Below the pieces are notes generated by a model. It searched no databases. It was not told the origin of the DNA and was given only the letters and a program-made list of their open reading frames with translations. The position numbers were made by a program, and so were the translations under genes. 64,000 bases of DNA, from NCBI GenBank assembly GCA_027604685.1, contig JADHYX010000069.1, forward strand, positions 1-64,000, read 5' to 3'. This stretch comes from Lobulomyces angularis (taxonomy: Eukaryota; Chytridiomycota; Chytridiomycetes; Lobulomycetales; Lobulomycetaceae). Shown here piece by piece: positions 1 to 10,425 of the stretch. Numbering within the stretch: position 1 is the first letter of the stretch; the number at the start of each line of letters is the position of its first letter.

Positions 1-23
1 TATTTCAAGCGTCAACACATCAA

Positions 24-133
24 AAAATTCATTAAAAAAAACTAAGTCAACTAAGAAAACTAAGTTCCCAAAAAAAATTTTTTTTGATTAAGAAAACTAA
101 GAAAACTAAGTCGCCCAATTTTTTAATTGATTT
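24..133 (-). repeat. Dispersed 110-bp repeat, copy A
   Basis: Minus-strand copy of a repeat found ten times nearly full length in this window. In plus orientation the unit has AATCARTTAAAAAATT, then GGCGACTTAGTTTTCTTAG, a palindromic A/T tract (about A9T8), GGGGACTTAGTTTTCTTAG, GACTTAG and AAATGAATTTT. Here it reads as the complement. Sequence outside the core, positions 1-23, also matches the flank of copy B (3877-3900) in inverted orientation, so A and B form a longer inverted pair around the genes at 308-3410. Confidence 0.9.
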
Positions 134-307
134 CATAGACTAGATAATTTTCATATAGACTATTATTTAACTCTTAATATTGTATAATATATTAATAGTC
201 TATTTATTATTCATAATATAAACCTTCCGATTTTTATCTACTACATAATACATTACTTTTTATCACTTTTAAAAACGGCAATACATAAAAAATAATAATA
301 AAGTAAA

Positions 308-610
308 TTATAAAGTTCCGCTTCTGATACCTCCATTACCAAATTCTCCTCCTCCTCTTCCACCTCCACCGCCTGTGGATCCACCACCTCTGTTGTTCTT
401 ACCACCTCTACCATACCCTCTTTTACCTCTGATATGAACTTTAGAACCTTTACTCTTTAGATTTCCGTCTATTTTATCATTGTATTCGTCGTCTTTATTA
501 TTGTTATTTATTTTATTTAATAGTTTAGCATTATTATCATTAACAACAACAAAAGAACAAATTAAAGAAATAAGAGCACTCAATAGTATAGATAAGTTAA
601 ATTTTCTCAT
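308..610 (-). CDS. Small secreted glycine-rich basic protein (hypothetical)
   Basis: About 100 residues from the ATG at 610; a longer frame to 658 would need a TTG start. Residues 1-22 form a typical signal peptide or membrane anchor (a basic MRK followed by a run of Leu, Ile and Ser). A middle region is rich in Asn, Lys and Asp, and the C-terminal third is Gly/Arg-rich with runs such as GGGSTGGGGGRGGG. No family is recognised. The composition suggests an exported, disordered, possibly nucleic-acid- or surface-binding protein. It sits alone between repeat copy A and a gene-free stretch, inside the inverted repeat pair A/B. The reading frame is low complexity, so it could be spurious, but the signal peptide argues for a real gene. 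Confidence 0.55.
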   Translation of the reverse strand: MRKFNLSILLSALISLICSFVVVNDNNAKLLNKINNNNKDDEYNDKIDGNLKSKGSKVHIRGKRGYGRGGKNNRGGGSTGGGGGRGGGEFGNGGIRSGTL

Positions 611-1580
611 ATAGGTAGAAATTGATTTTTCTATGATTAGACTAAAAAAATCCTTCAAATCACTTTATTGTTATCATCACTTAGATACTCTAATTATGTA
701 TTAAACATTTGTAACTAGAATTCTTTTTGAAATACATCATACTAAAAAAAAGTTCAAGAGAGCATAGAAAATAATTAGAAGTAATAGTTAAAATGATCAG
801 TTATTTATTCTAATTCAGAATAAATTATAGAACAAATATTATTCACATTGAATCTCTATATTATAGTTGTATAATCATATAATAACATATTAAACGATTA
901 ATCTTTATAATGACATGATCTTTATATAATCACAAAAAATGTAATATAAGAATTCGAAAATCAATAACAATAGATTAAGAAAAAAACTGAGACTATTAAA
1001 CAATAAAACTGAAGTAAACTATTTAGTAACTAAAGAAATAATGAAAATAGGAAAAAAAATTAATAAGTATGTAATGAACTTTAATCTGTTTAGATTATTA
1101 AAAAACATATTTTTTATAAGTTGGTACTAAAAAGCTCTCTTCATTTAATTATAACGTTATTTTTTATTTTTCAGTATCAAAAATTATAAGAATAACTTAT
1201 AAATAAGTGGAATATCTTAAAACAAAAAGAATAAATAGTATACAAAATAATCAATTCTTTGTATTTATGTTGGGGACAAAAGATTTTATATAAAAACAAG
1301 TATAAATAAATTTTCTCCAAACTATATGATAAATATATGGGAAATTTCTAAATAATGATAGTATATAATTTGATGTTATTTTAAAGTGTATAAGAGATTC
1401 TAAAATACAAATCTGTAATAGTTAAAAATACATTATTTATCAATATCGATGTATTAGAATTTCCTTTTTAATAGATATATTCTTACTTCAGGATAAGTGA
1501 ATAACTTTTAATATTCTTCATTATTAAGGCCCAATTTGAAAGTTAAAGTTAAGACTCAAGCTTTTTTATATACAGAGACA
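611..1580. other. Gene-free intergenic stretch
   Basis: About 970 bases of very A+T-rich sequence with stop codons in all frames. I see no open frame of useful length, no tRNA-like fold and no copy of the dispersed repeat. It presumably holds the promoters of the flanking genes, but no clear promoter motif can be picked out. Confidence 0.6.
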
Positions 1581-3410
1581 ATGAACAATAATGAAGTTGC
1601 TGATCTAATATACAACTTACTTTCTAAAGAAGATTCTAAAAATCTTTCTCGTGTAAATAAAACACTTCACTTCGTATATAATAGAAGAATATCAAATTTA
1701 TATTCAGTCTCTCATAAATTAAAGAGAATATTTAGTGAAGATCTCTATAATAAACTAATAGAAGTCATGAAAGAATGTAGATCTTTTCTAAGTGGGTCCT
1801 TTATAACAGATACGATAAATTTGAAAAATAGTAAGTCTAATATTGACATTTACTGTCAGTGTAAAAATAGCCCAAACTATCATTTTGATAATTATGGTGC
1901 TATGATAAGAAAAATGACGAATAGTAGTTCCGCACTACAACATTTGACTGAAATATATAATAAAATTGTACATCAAAATGTGGATAAAGCAAGTATAGCA
2001 GACTACATTTTAGATATCTTTATTAGATTTATATCGCCTTATGAGTATTACGTTAATTTGTTACGAGATAAAACCCCTTATGATAAAGTAAAAATCACAG
2101 AAATAGTTTGTAGATATACTAACCCGGATACTTATAAATTACTCTGGGAATACAGCTATAAAATACAAAAATTATGTCTAACCATATTCAGTAGTTATTA
2201 TATAGAAAAACAATGCCCTTTATATCAATTTTTTAGCAATAACTTAGATATTGAAAATAGATATGGTGAATATGTAGAAGATATATTTGAAAGATCATGC
2301 AGTAAAGTAATGCATAAATTTAGAATTAATAACCGAATATTGTCCTTAATACATTGTAATCGTAGTGAAATCATAGGAAATGATATTGATTCATTAATTA
2401 ATAAACAAGATAATACTATGAATATTAATTATTGGATACCAGAAGAATCAGAATTTATATTTTGTGGATTTCCATCACTTACTTTAGAAAATAAGAATTT
2501 ATTTCTTCATAGATTTGATGAATATGATCATTCAGATTGTCATACTTATAATGATATATTTGCATATAACATCAAGAATATAATACCTTATAATAAATTT
2601 ATATTTAATATAAGCCAGTCTTTATATTACAGAGTAATATTTTTATTCGCTGATTTAGTATCAATTAAATATGAATCTGAGTTTAGAGCACTAGGATTAA
2701 ATATTAATCCAGATACAAATATATCATTATTAAAAAATATTATGAACAATATTGAAAACTTAGATATTGATTGGTCTTATATTGATAACAACGATATCCA
2801 TGATGGAAAAACTACTTTCAAAATTAGCTCAGTGAAATATAAAATTCACAGTAGATCTCGTAATATACCTAAAATATACAAACAGATAAAAAGTGAAGAT
2901 ATTAATGATGATAAATTAAATCAATATATATTAATGTTATCTGGGGGTCGTATAAAATTTGAAGACACTAATATATTGATGATTCGAAACTATGTGATAT
3001 CACATATATTGATGGATAGTATAAAAGATAAAGATCTTTCAGAATCAGTAAAGAAAATAAAAGATTATATATTATATTTAAATACATCGAAATCATTTCG
3101 TTTTACAGTTAATTACTATAAATTAAAGAATGATATAGATACATATAATCTTATGATTAAATACAATAATGATGGATATACGGTACTCAATTTTCCAAGA
3201 AATAATGATGTACAACTTAATCATAGAGCTGAAAACCCTAGTAAAATGCCTCTAATAAATAATATATTTAGTAAAAAATACATGCCAATAGTAAAATATA
3301 AGAAAAAGGGAGGTAATAAAAAACCTATATTCTTTGAAAAGGACATAATAAAAATGTATAGCAATAAATATGCCAAGATAAAGTTTATTCCTTCTACAGT
3401 TGGTTTATAA
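1581..3410 (+). CDS. F-box-like protein, paralogue of the 13348-14823 gene
   Basis: About 609 residues from the ATG at 1581; the frame is open back to a TTG at 1536, but the ATG gives an N-terminus like that of its paralogue. The start (VADLIYNLLSKEDSKNLSRV) has the spacing of an F-box-like helix pair: a short Leu/Ile helix, then a 'L..V.....' helix. The rest is all-alpha or mixed and unassigned. A central block with NYWIP, FCGFPSLTL and IDWSYIDNN is clearly shared with the minus-strand gene at 13348-14823, so the two are paralogues. If the F-box reading is right, the protein would recruit substrates to a host SCF ubiquitin ligase, as ankyrin/F-box proteins of poxviruses do, but no ankyrin repeats are seen here. 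The family recognition is weak; the paralogy is firm. C-terminal 60 residues are Lys-rich. Confidence 0.8.
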   Translation: MNNNEVADLIYNLLSKEDSKNLSRVNKTLHFVYNRRISNLYSVSHKLKRIFSEDLYNKLIEVMKECRSFLSGSFITDTINLKNSKSNIDIYCQCKNSPNYHFDNYGAMIRKMTNSSSALQHLTEIYNKIVHQNVDKASIADYILDIFIRFISPYEYYVNLLRDKTPYDKVKITEIVCRYTNPDTYKLLWEYSYKIQKLCLTIFSSYYIEKQCPLYQFFSNNLDIENRYGEYVEDIFERSCSKVMHKFRINNRILSLIHCNRSEIIGNDIDSLINKQDNTMNINYWIPEESEFIFCGFPSLTLENKNLFLHRFDEYDHSDCHTYNDIFAYNIKNIIPYNKFIFNISQSLYYRVIFLFADLVSIKYESEFRALGLNINPDTNISLLKNIMNNIENLDIDWSYIDNNDIHDGKTTFKISSVKYKIHSRSRNIPKIYKQIKSEDINDDKLNQYILMLSGGRIKFEDTNILMIRNYVISHILMDSIKDKDLSESVKKIKDYILYLNTSKSFRFTVNYYKLKNDIDTYNLMIKYNNDGYTVLNFPRNNDVQLNHRAENPSKMPLINNIFSKKYMPIVKYKKKGGNKKPIFFEKDIIKMYSNKYAKIKFIPSTVGL

Positions 3411-3766
3411 CAATGTTTTGTAACTAATAACATAAACTAAAATTTGTGAGTATATTTTTGATTTTTATATTAGTAATCTAAAAGAAATTATAGTATTATA
3501 TATTTTACTTGACTATAAATGGACGATGTTTTATTAAGTAATGACGATTTTTAAAATCAGACTTTCTATATTATTACTGTTATTATAGGGCTTATTTTTT
3601 AATTATTGACTCTTGCTAGTTGGTTTAATTGTTTATAATTTATATTGAATTCTCTATATAATGTATATTCTAATAATATTTAATGATAACAAAATAATAT
3701 ATTAAATATATAATATGATATTTAACGCTTATAAACAGCTTATATGAAAAATATTTAACATACAAA

Positions 3767-3877
3767 AATCAATTAAAAAATTGGGCGACTTAGTTTTCTT
3801 AGTTTTCTTGATCAAAAAAAAATTTTTTTTGGGGACTTAGTTTTCTTAGCTGACTTAGTTTTTTTAAATGAATTTTT
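3767..3877 (+). repeat. Dispersed 110-bp repeat, copy B
   Basis: Full-length plus-strand copy lying about 360 bases downstream of the F-box-like gene. Left flank (3723-3766) contains the family's wider conserved segment (TTTATAAA ... CTTATATGAAAA ... ACATACAAAA), showing that the real unit is about 150-170 bases. The right flank matches the complement of positions 1-23. Confidence 0.9.
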
Positions 3878-4026
3878 TGATGTGTTAATATTTGAAGCAA
3901 ATCTTCGTAAAACACATTATGAAAAGTAAATTTATATCATTTATCAGTCTAAATAAATATGATAAACACGATGTATAACATTAAACTTTAAGAATAGCCT
4001 ATATGGAAATTTATATAGTCTACAAA

Positions 4027-4136
4027 AATCAGTTAATTTTTTCGGCGACTTAGTTTTCTTAGTTTTCTTAGTCAAAAAAAAAATTTTTTTGGGGACTTAG
4101 TTTTCTTAGTTGACTTAGTTTTTTTAAATGAATTTT
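4027..4136 (+). repeat. Dispersed 110-bp repeat, copy C, with shared 3' flank
   Basis: Full-length plus-strand copy only 150 bases after copy B. Its 3' flank (4132-4161, ATTTTACAGAGATAGAAATC) is shared with copy L at 58612. The following bases (about 4158-4182, ACGATTTAATGCTGGAATC) resemble the leader of the GTPase genes at 58847 and 60294, as if a piece of that locus had been copied here and shortened. Confidence 0.9.
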
Positions 4137-4450
4137 AATTTTACAGAGATAGAAATCGTATTACGATTTAATGCTGGAATCAATATCCAAATCACACACA
4201 CTGATGATTAGTTTGTAATACAATAGACAATAACAAAATCTAAAGAAATATAAATAAAAAATTTTATAATCTATAATTCACCTTAAGAAGTTTATCTGAT
4301 TGGTTTAATAACTTTTCTGATAATTCTTAATGATTTTTAGTATAAAAATGTTTATTACCTAATTTTTTCTTGATAATATTTAGTATCAATTTTGACAAAT
4401 GATTTTTATTACAGAACATATATGTTTTCTTAAATAATATAGCCAGATTT

Positions 4451-5812
4451 ATGAGTAACGAGAAATCAATAAGTTTTATAGAAAAAAAAATATACTCCGG
4501 TATTAAAGCATGTGAGATTTATCCATTTAATGGTGAAGAAAGAACATTAGATGAATTAGATATATTTTCTAATAATACAGATGACCTTGACGGATCTGAG
4601 ATTAAAAAATCAGTAAATAAATATTATAATAAACCTAGAAAGGCTTTCATATATAACTTATTATGGTGTATAACGAAAAAAAATGATGTAGTTGCATGTA
4701 ACTATAAATTTGTAGAGGGATACAAGATGTTGATTTCTTGTAATCAGCAGAGTAATCTTAAACATTTAAGAAAAATTTTACGTAAAATTACTGAATATAT
4801 ATACAAAATATCAAATATGGATTTAAGTAAGAATAATGCAGAAAAATACTTAGATTCAGGTTTATCAAAAGAAATATTGCAATATCTTGGAGATGGAAAT
4901 ATTGATAATCAAGGTAATATTGAACCTGTCAAGGGAAAAATATGTAATAGATTAAACAATTTAAGAAGGAAACTAGCATATGAGCTTATGAGTGAACCTG
5001 AAATCAAAGAAATAATTGATAAAGTAGATAATGAGAAACTAAATCATATTGATATTACACATGAACTTTTCATGAATATGCATAATAACAAGGTTAATTA
5101 TAAAAACATGGACAAAAAGCTAAAAAGGAAAATTCTAAAAACAATATGTGTTTTTACACTACCATCCGACATAAAAAAACTTATTTCACGTGAATCTCGA
5201 AAGAAAATTATTTTAACACTCGTTGGTAATTATCAAGTATTAGAATGCAAATCAGATCATATAGAAATATTAAATTGGGAAAATACTATAAAGTTATACT
5301 TGGGACAAGATACTAATATTGAGGAAATAAGAAAATATATATTAAAAAAGTATCAAGGAGAGGAAAAAGATAATAATCGACTAAAGAATAGTATTAATGC
5401 AACAAATGAAGAAAATGTTACAATAATAAAACATTGTGAAATGAATATAATAGAACATATGTTAAAAGAGGGTACTTTATTGCTTAATAGTAATGAAACT
5501 ACAAAAATAATTGTATCAAAATTATGTTGTTATATGTGCAAAAAAGTTATTGAATTTCTTAATAACAAAAATTATAACATTGAAGTATCTGGATCACACG
5601 GAAAAATTTACTCTAACTGGATGATACCTAACATTAATTTTATAGATATATATATAGAAAAATTACTATCAAATATTATAGAAAGATTAAGAGATCAAAA
5701 AAATCGACAAAATATATCAGATTCAGACAGTGATAAAAATACTATAGATGATTCAATCCCTATAGATCCAGATATTAAACAATTTGGGAATTTTATTAAA
5801 CGTAAAAGCTAG
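4451..5812 (+). CDS. Nucleic acid/nucleotide deaminase-like protein (OTT_1508-like family)
   Basis: 453 residues from ATG 4451. The C-terminal third carries the zinc-site signature of the cytidine-deaminase fold: H328-C-E330, then a strand ending in CCYMC with cysteines at 359, 360 and 363, followed by SGSHGKIYSNW at about 380-390. The combination HxE, SKLCCxxC and GSHGKIYxxW is what I know from the OTT_1508-like deaminases, which are widespread in fungi and some intracellular bacteria. HxE supplies the zinc ligand and the proton-shuttling glutamate and CxxC the other ligands, so the site looks intact. The N-terminal 300 residues are helical, charged and unassigned; such regions often decide targeting. 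The acidic tail is Asp/Ser-rich. A second, more divergent member lies at 12112-13254. Substrate (free base, nucleotide, DNA or RNA) cannot be told from sequence; roles in antiviral or inter-genome conflict are possible. Confidence 0.8.
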   Translation: MSNEKSISFIEKKIYSGIKACEIYPFNGEERTLDELDIFSNNTDDLDGSEIKKSVNKYYNKPRKAFIYNLLWCITKKNDVVACNYKFVEGYKMLISCNQQSNLKHLRKILRKITEYIYKISNMDLSKNNAEKYLDSGLSKEILQYLGDGNIDNQGNIEPVKGKICNRLNNLRRKLAYELMSEPEIKEIIDKVDNEKLNHIDITHELFMNMHNNKVNYKNMDKKLKRKILKTICVFTLPSDIKKLISRESRKKIILTLVGNYQVLECKSDHIEILNWENTIKLYLGQDTNIEEIRKYILKKYQGEEKDNNRLKNSINATNEENVTIIKHCEMNIIEHMLKEGTLLLNSNETTKIIVSKLCCYMCKKVIEFLNNKNYNIEVSGSHGKIYSNWMIPNINFIDIYIEKLLSNIIERLRDQKNRQNISDSDSDKNTIDDSIPIDPDIKQFGNFIKRKS

Positions 5813-5855
5813 AGTAAGAAATTATATCTCTCAGCTTTCTTTTTAAAAATTTATA

Positions 5856-6092
5856 TTATAACATTGCATTGTATTCTTTTTGAATCTGTTCATCTTTGGA
5901 GTGTTTATTTAATTCGGATACCATATCTTCAGCGAGTTCATTATTTTTACTATTTTTATGCAATTTTTTATTTATGTCCAATATAGCACATATAATTATT
6001 AAATATGATATATAGGAATTAGTAAAGTAAATAGTAACACTCAGAAGTAACAAAGTAATATAAATAATATGTATAGTACTTACATTTCTCAT
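5856..6092 (-). CDS. Small membrane protein with two predicted TM helices
   Basis: 78 residues from ATG 6092. Residues about 8-25 and 28-42 are hydrophobic and form a helical hairpin; the last 35 residues are charged and end in KEYNAML. It is convergent with the deaminase gene (43 bases between stops) and divergent from the RPB2-like gene. Small double-spanning proteins of this size are common in poxvirus virion membranes (the A14 type), but I see no specific motif to assign it, so this is only a resemblance in layout. Confidence 0.55.
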   Translation of the reverse strand: MRNVSTIHIIYITLLLLSVTIYFTNSYISYLIIICAILDINKKLHKNSKNNELAEDMVSELNKHSKDEQIQKEYNAML

Positions 6093-6282
6093 TTATTATA
6101 TCAATTACTTTCACAGTTAATATTAACTTAAATCTGTTATTATCATTAAAGTATTTCTTATAAATCATTTTAATAAATACAATAAGATTTAGTCAGAAAG
6201 ACTATATTACACTATAATTTTAAAATTGAATTAAAGTGAAGTTCACTATCAAAGTAATTATTGAATGAAATAATATAACAAT

Positions 6283-9200
6283 ATGAATGATCTTTTAATT
6301 AAGTTTTTGAATGAATATGGCACTATGGCAAATATGGACACAATGTATCACACGTCGTTTAAAAGAATAATAAATACGTTAAACTCTAATTTTCCATGGA
6401 TAAAAGATATATATTATGACAAAAAAAGTATTAAAAGTGAGAAAGAATGCACTATAATGAAAAAAAACAGATCAATAAGTTTTCATGGAAAATATAATAA
6501 TAATGTATATAAACTATTTGAATTACCTTATCCTACAAAAGATGGCTATTTTATTTTAGGTGGTGTATCATGGACATTGTTACCCCTAGAGGTATCATAT
6601 ACTACAATGCTAAAATTAGTCAAGGTTACAGACAAAGAACCAAATATATTATTTAATGTAAAAATGAGGAAAGAAGGTATTAGTGATGACTTTAAGGAAA
6701 CCAATATCTTTCTATATAAGGGAATTGAAGATGTAAAATCAGGAGTATATTTAAATTCTTTCTATAACTTGAATAGAACTAGATTTGGATCATCAATGAT
6801 CAATAAATGTGTTGATCCTTTTATAGTATACATTATACTTAATCCAGAGGCAGATATAAATAATTATATAGATGACATAAAAAATATGATTACTTTACTG
6901 GGCTATGAAAGAGACATATATGAGAAATATATCAAACATTTTGTCCCAGAAGATAATATAAAAGATATAGATGATTGTCATAAAAGTATATCGAAGACAA
7001 TGAAATCATTTATAGATGATATACATAAAATAGAGCCAACAAAGTCTCATTCGGATATTATTGATGAAATAATAAGTATTGTAGAAGAAAATTTCTTTAA
7101 TTTTGATTCTACACATAGAGCCCAAAAAACAAAAATGCTTATGTTGAGTATAATTAAGCTATTAAATGCTTATATTGAGAAAAAAACTCCTAAAGATTTT
7201 GATAATTTAATTCATAAAAGAATAGATACGCCGGCATTTCAGATAGAAAGAATTGTCTTATCAAGTATTCGTAATATAAAAATGGAAAGTTCACTGAAAA
7301 AGTTAAATAAAAAACGTAAATCAGAGAAAAAAACGAGCGAAAATGATAAATATTTAAAGATTTTATCTACATTAAATACATTATGTAACAATTATACGAT
7401 ATTTTTAAGTAGTGGAAATAAAGTATTTTCTTATTATAGGGTTGTAGAAGATTTATCCGTACAAATTACAAGTAAGAGATCTTATCTAGATATAGTATCT
7501 CAAATAAGAAAGGTAAGAGCAAATGTCTCTGCTCAAGTACAGGATGAGTCAGTAAGAAAACTTTCTTGTGATCATATTGGATACTTCTGTGTAAATGATA
7601 CTAACGAAGGAGTAGATGCTGGTTTGGTGAAATATCTTGCAATATCTGCTTTAATTACAGATTCTTTATCATCAGAAGATTTCGACAACTTAATAGATGT
7701 ATTAGATTCTAACAAACAAAATGCCAAATTAGAAGATCCTCATCTTCTATTTTTAAATGGTGTATTTTATGGTTATTATAAATATGAAGTATTTAATATA
7801 TTGAGAGATCTAAAAATAAATAATAAGAAATATAAATTTATATCTGTCACCAATAATAAAGAAGATTTTAACTTTATATATTTATATATTGATAAGGGAA
7901 GATTAGTTAGACCCTTATTAAATTTAACTACAAATGATATTGAATATTTAGATCCAATGGAAATAACTAATAGAGATTTCTCAATATGGATTGATATAAA
8001 AGAGAAGAATATGTATGAAAAAGACAAATTATATAATTCTGAAAATAATATAGATTTTGTTGAAATAGATAAAACCATTCAACTAGGGGTAGCAGCAAGT
8101 TTAATGCCATTTCCTAACCATAGTCAGTGTACTAGAGTATCTTTTAGTTGTAATATGGCTAGACAATCTATTACACAAGATAAATATATATCTAAAATGT
8201 TAGTGGACTCTCAAAGGTCTCTAGTATATGGATCTAAACAATTTGTAAGTACTAAATTTTCTAGATGGCTTAATAATGGTGAAAGAAACACTGGTCAAAA
8301 CATTATTGTTGCTATATATGCTAATGGTTATAATATGGAAGATGCATTAGTGTTAAATAGAAATAGTGTGGAAAATGGACTATTTATGAATGTTAAAAAG
8401 AATGTTCAAATTATCGATAACTATTTAAAGGAACATAGACTAACAAATATAGATATGAGTGATATTAATACTCATGTCTTAAACGATGGAATATATAGAG
8501 AGTATAGTAAAGAACATAAGTTTGATAAGAATGGTATTATAAATATTAATTCTGTAGTTAATAGACATAATACTATTATGAATGTTATATATAAAAATAG
8601 TGATCCAGACAAAAATGTCGTTAGACCTATATATTCTATATTTCCTAATGATAGCAAAATAACGGAGGTAAAAAGTAAATCTGATTCATCTAATAATACA
8701 TTATTTACATGTATTATAGGTAAAAAAATTCACAGAATAAACATAGGTGATAAGTCTTCATCTAATCATTCTCAAAAAGGTATATTTGGTAAAATATTAG
8801 ATAGATCAGAAATGATATATACCAGAGAAGGTATTGTTCCAGATATAATAATGAATCCACATTCTTTTCCAAGTAGAATGACAATAGGACAGATGATAGA
8901 AATGACTATTGGAAAGATTATTGGATCGAATACTGATATAGATATAGAAGAACTTGATGAAACCAAGGATAGCTGTTTTGATGCCAGTGCATTTAGAGAA
9001 TTTGATTATACTAAACTCATAGAAGATTTAGAAAAGATAGGTTTTGAGCTAGTAGAAGAAATGTATAATCCAGACACAGGTGAAAAATTAGACAACAAAG
9101 TATTTATAGGTGTTTGTAACTATATGTTATTAAAGCAATTTATTGATGATAAAATGCATTTCAGAACTGTAGGACCAGTTAAGTATACAACTAAACATCC

Positions 9201-9504
9201 AACAGAAGGGAAAGCAGAAAGCGGTGGATTAAAATTAGGAATAATGGAATATGATGCATTAGTTGTGCACGAAGCATTTAATTTTATAGTTGATAAAATA
9301 AAATATGAAACTGATAAATTTATAACATATGTATGCAAAAGATGTAACTCATTTCTAAATGTCCCCGAAGTTGTTTGTCCTAGATGTTCATTAAAAGGTC
9401 ACACTACCAATGAATTATGCGAGATAGATATAACAAATAGTTTCAGGATGATATCTCAATATTTAACTGCATGCGGAGTTGTATCAGAAGTACAATGTGA
9501 ATAA
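6283..9504 (+). CDS. rpo132: DNA-directed RNA polymerase second-largest subunit (RPB2/RPO132-like)
   Basis: 1073 residues, close to the poxvirus RPO132 length (somewhat over 1100). It forms the lobe, protrusion, hybrid-binding and wall regions of the multisubunit polymerase. Landmarks in order: FPNHSQCTRVSFSCNMARQ and NMEDALVLNRNS (the 'N.EDA' block near the active centre), IGDKSSSNHSQKGIFGK (the family's GDK.SSRHGQKG motif, here with Ser and Asn replacing conserved residues), GIVPDIIMNPHSFPSRMTIG, SGGLKLGIMEYDALVVH (the R.GEMERD region, rewritten to LGIMEYDA) and a C-terminal zinc ribbon with CxxC ... CPRC. The catalytic framework is complete although divergent. It pairs with the split RPB1 genes at 22452 and 34630. 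The ATG at 6283 follows an A+T-rich leader with no competing upstream ATG in frame. Confidence 0.95.
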   Translation: MNDLLIKFLNEYGTMANMDTMYHTSFKRIINTLNSNFPWIKDIYYDKKSIKSEKECTIMKKNRSISFHGKYNNNVYKLFELPYPTKDGYFILGGVSWTLLPLEVSYTTMLKLVKVTDKEPNILFNVKMRKEGISDDFKETNIFLYKGIEDVKSGVYLNSFYNLNRTRFGSSMINKCVDPFIVYIILNPEADINNYIDDIKNMITLLGYERDIYEKYIKHFVPEDNIKDIDDCHKSISKTMKSFIDDIHKIEPTKSHSDIIDEIISIVEENFFNFDSTHRAQKTKMLMLSIIKLLNAYIEKKTPKDFDNLIHKRIDTPAFQIERIVLSSIRNIKMESSLKKLNKKRKSEKKTSENDKYLKILSTLNTLCNNYTIFLSSGNKVFSYYRVVEDLSVQITSKRSYLDIVSQIRKVRANVSAQVQDESVRKLSCDHIGYFCVNDTNEGVDAGLVKYLAISALITDSLSSEDFDNLIDVLDSNKQNAKLEDPHLLFLNGVFYGYYKYEVFNILRDLKINNKKYKFISVTNNKEDFNFIYLYIDKGRLVRPLLNLTTNDIEYLDPMEITNRDFSIWIDIKEKNMYEKDKLYNSENNIDFVEIDKTIQLGVAASLMPFPNHSQCTRVSFSCNMARQSITQDKYISKMLVDSQRSLVYGSKQFVSTKFSRWLNNGERNTGQNIIVAIYANGYNMEDALVLNRNSVENGLFMNVKKNVQIIDNYLKEHRLTNIDMSDINTHVLNDGIYREYSKEHKFDKNGIININSVVNRHNTIMNVIYKNSDPDKNVVRPIYSIFPNDSKITEVKSKSDSSNNTLFTCIIGKKIHRINIGDKSSSNHSQKGIFGKILDRSEMIYTREGIVPDIIMNPHSFPSRMTIGQMIEMTIGKIIGSNTDIDIEELDETKDSCFDASAFREFDYTKLIEDLEKIGFELVEEMYNPDTGEKLDNKVFIGVCNYMLLKQFIDDKMHFRTVGPVKYTTKHPTEGKAESGGLKLGIMEYDALVVHEAFNFIVDKIKYETDKFITYVCKRCNSFLNVPEVVCPRCSLKGHTTNELCEIDITNSFRMISQYLTACGVVSEVQCE

Positions 9505-9759
9505 GTATATATATTAGTGCATTTTAAAAAATTATATCTATAATGGAATTAATTGTGATAAAAATATTCTTTTAACATAAAATATTATAGTAATAAAAAC
9601 AATAACTATACATCATAATCTAGATTTCTAAATATATCTTTATTGTTTTAAAAGCTTAATCTATATTTCTAAATAATAACTATCAAATATAAAGCTAATA
9701 TTCTACTTCTAAGTTTAAATCTTATGGATTCTATGTGTCAACCACGATAATATTCTAAA

Positions 9760-10425
9760 CTAAATAATAAAAAATAATAATGCATTTAAAGCAACGAACA
9801 ACCCAGTTGCTGTGATTTTTCTTTTAGCATTACTAGTCACGTTCATTGGATCTCTAATAATTTCCTTATTCTTTTCAGCTGCTTCATAAGTACATATAAC
9901 TTGTGTTTCTGTCTTTGTTTCTGTTAATGTTTGCCACATTGTCTGAGTATTTACTTCAGTCTTAGTCTCAATTTCAGTAAGAGTTTGATAGTTAGTTTGA
10001 GTTGATACGACTGTTTGAGTAGAAACGTCTGTTACAGTATTAGTGTGATTTTCAGTAATAATATCTGTCTTAGTAACAGTAGAAACATCAGTAATAGTAT
10101 CTGTCTTAGTGATAACATCTGTTTTAATTACAGTAGAGACATCAGTGACAGTTGCTTGTTGAGTAATAGTATCAGTTTTAGTTACTGTAGACACATCAGT
10201 GACAGTCGAATATCCAGTATTTGTAATAGTTTCAGTGACAGTTGAATAATCAGTATTGGTGACTGTTTCAGTAATACCTGGACATGTATTAACAACAGGT
10301 GGAATAGTTGTAACATAGACCGGAGGTGGAGGAGGAACAGCAGTTGCGTATACTTTTCTTGCCTCTAAGTTGTTTACTAAAGAACCTTGACTAACTAAAG
10401 ATGGTGCACCGATTTGATAACTCAT
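9760..10425 (-). CDS. Thr/Val-repeat surface protein with C-terminal membrane anchor
   Basis: About 221 residues from the ATG at 10425; the frame extends to a TTG at 10470 which I do not favour. After a Pro-rich segment (VPPPPPVYVTTIPP) the protein consists of imperfect short repeats of the type TVTDVSTVTKTDTIT over about residues 55-175. A single hydrophobic segment at the very C-terminus (GLFVALNALLFFII) follows a basic stop-transfer-like NAKRK, so it looks tail-anchored; there is no clear signal peptide. Thr-rich repeats like these are typical of fungal wall glycoproteins and adhesins and would be heavily O-glycosylated if exposed. It is divergently transcribed from the gene at 10593. Confidence 0.7.
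   Translation of the reverse strand: MSYQIGAPSLVSQGSLVNNLEARKVYATAVPPPPPVYVTTIPPVVNTCPGITETVTNTDYSTVTETITNTGYSTVTDVSTVTKTDTITQQATVTDVSTVIKTDVITKTDTITDVSTVTKTDIITENHTNTVTDVSTQTVVSTQTNYQTLTEIETKTEVNTQTMWQTLTETKTETQVICTYEAAEKNKEIIRDPMNVTSNAKRKITATGLFVALNALLFFII

Noticed and set aside
24..133. Telomere or CRISPR-like array as explanation for the CTTAG repeats
   Set aside because: Copies are single, widely spaced and in both orientations, without regular spacers or terminal location.
10015..10245. 76-codon plus-strand frame inside the Thr-repeat gene
   Set aside because: Complement of short repeats, no start context, no independent signal.
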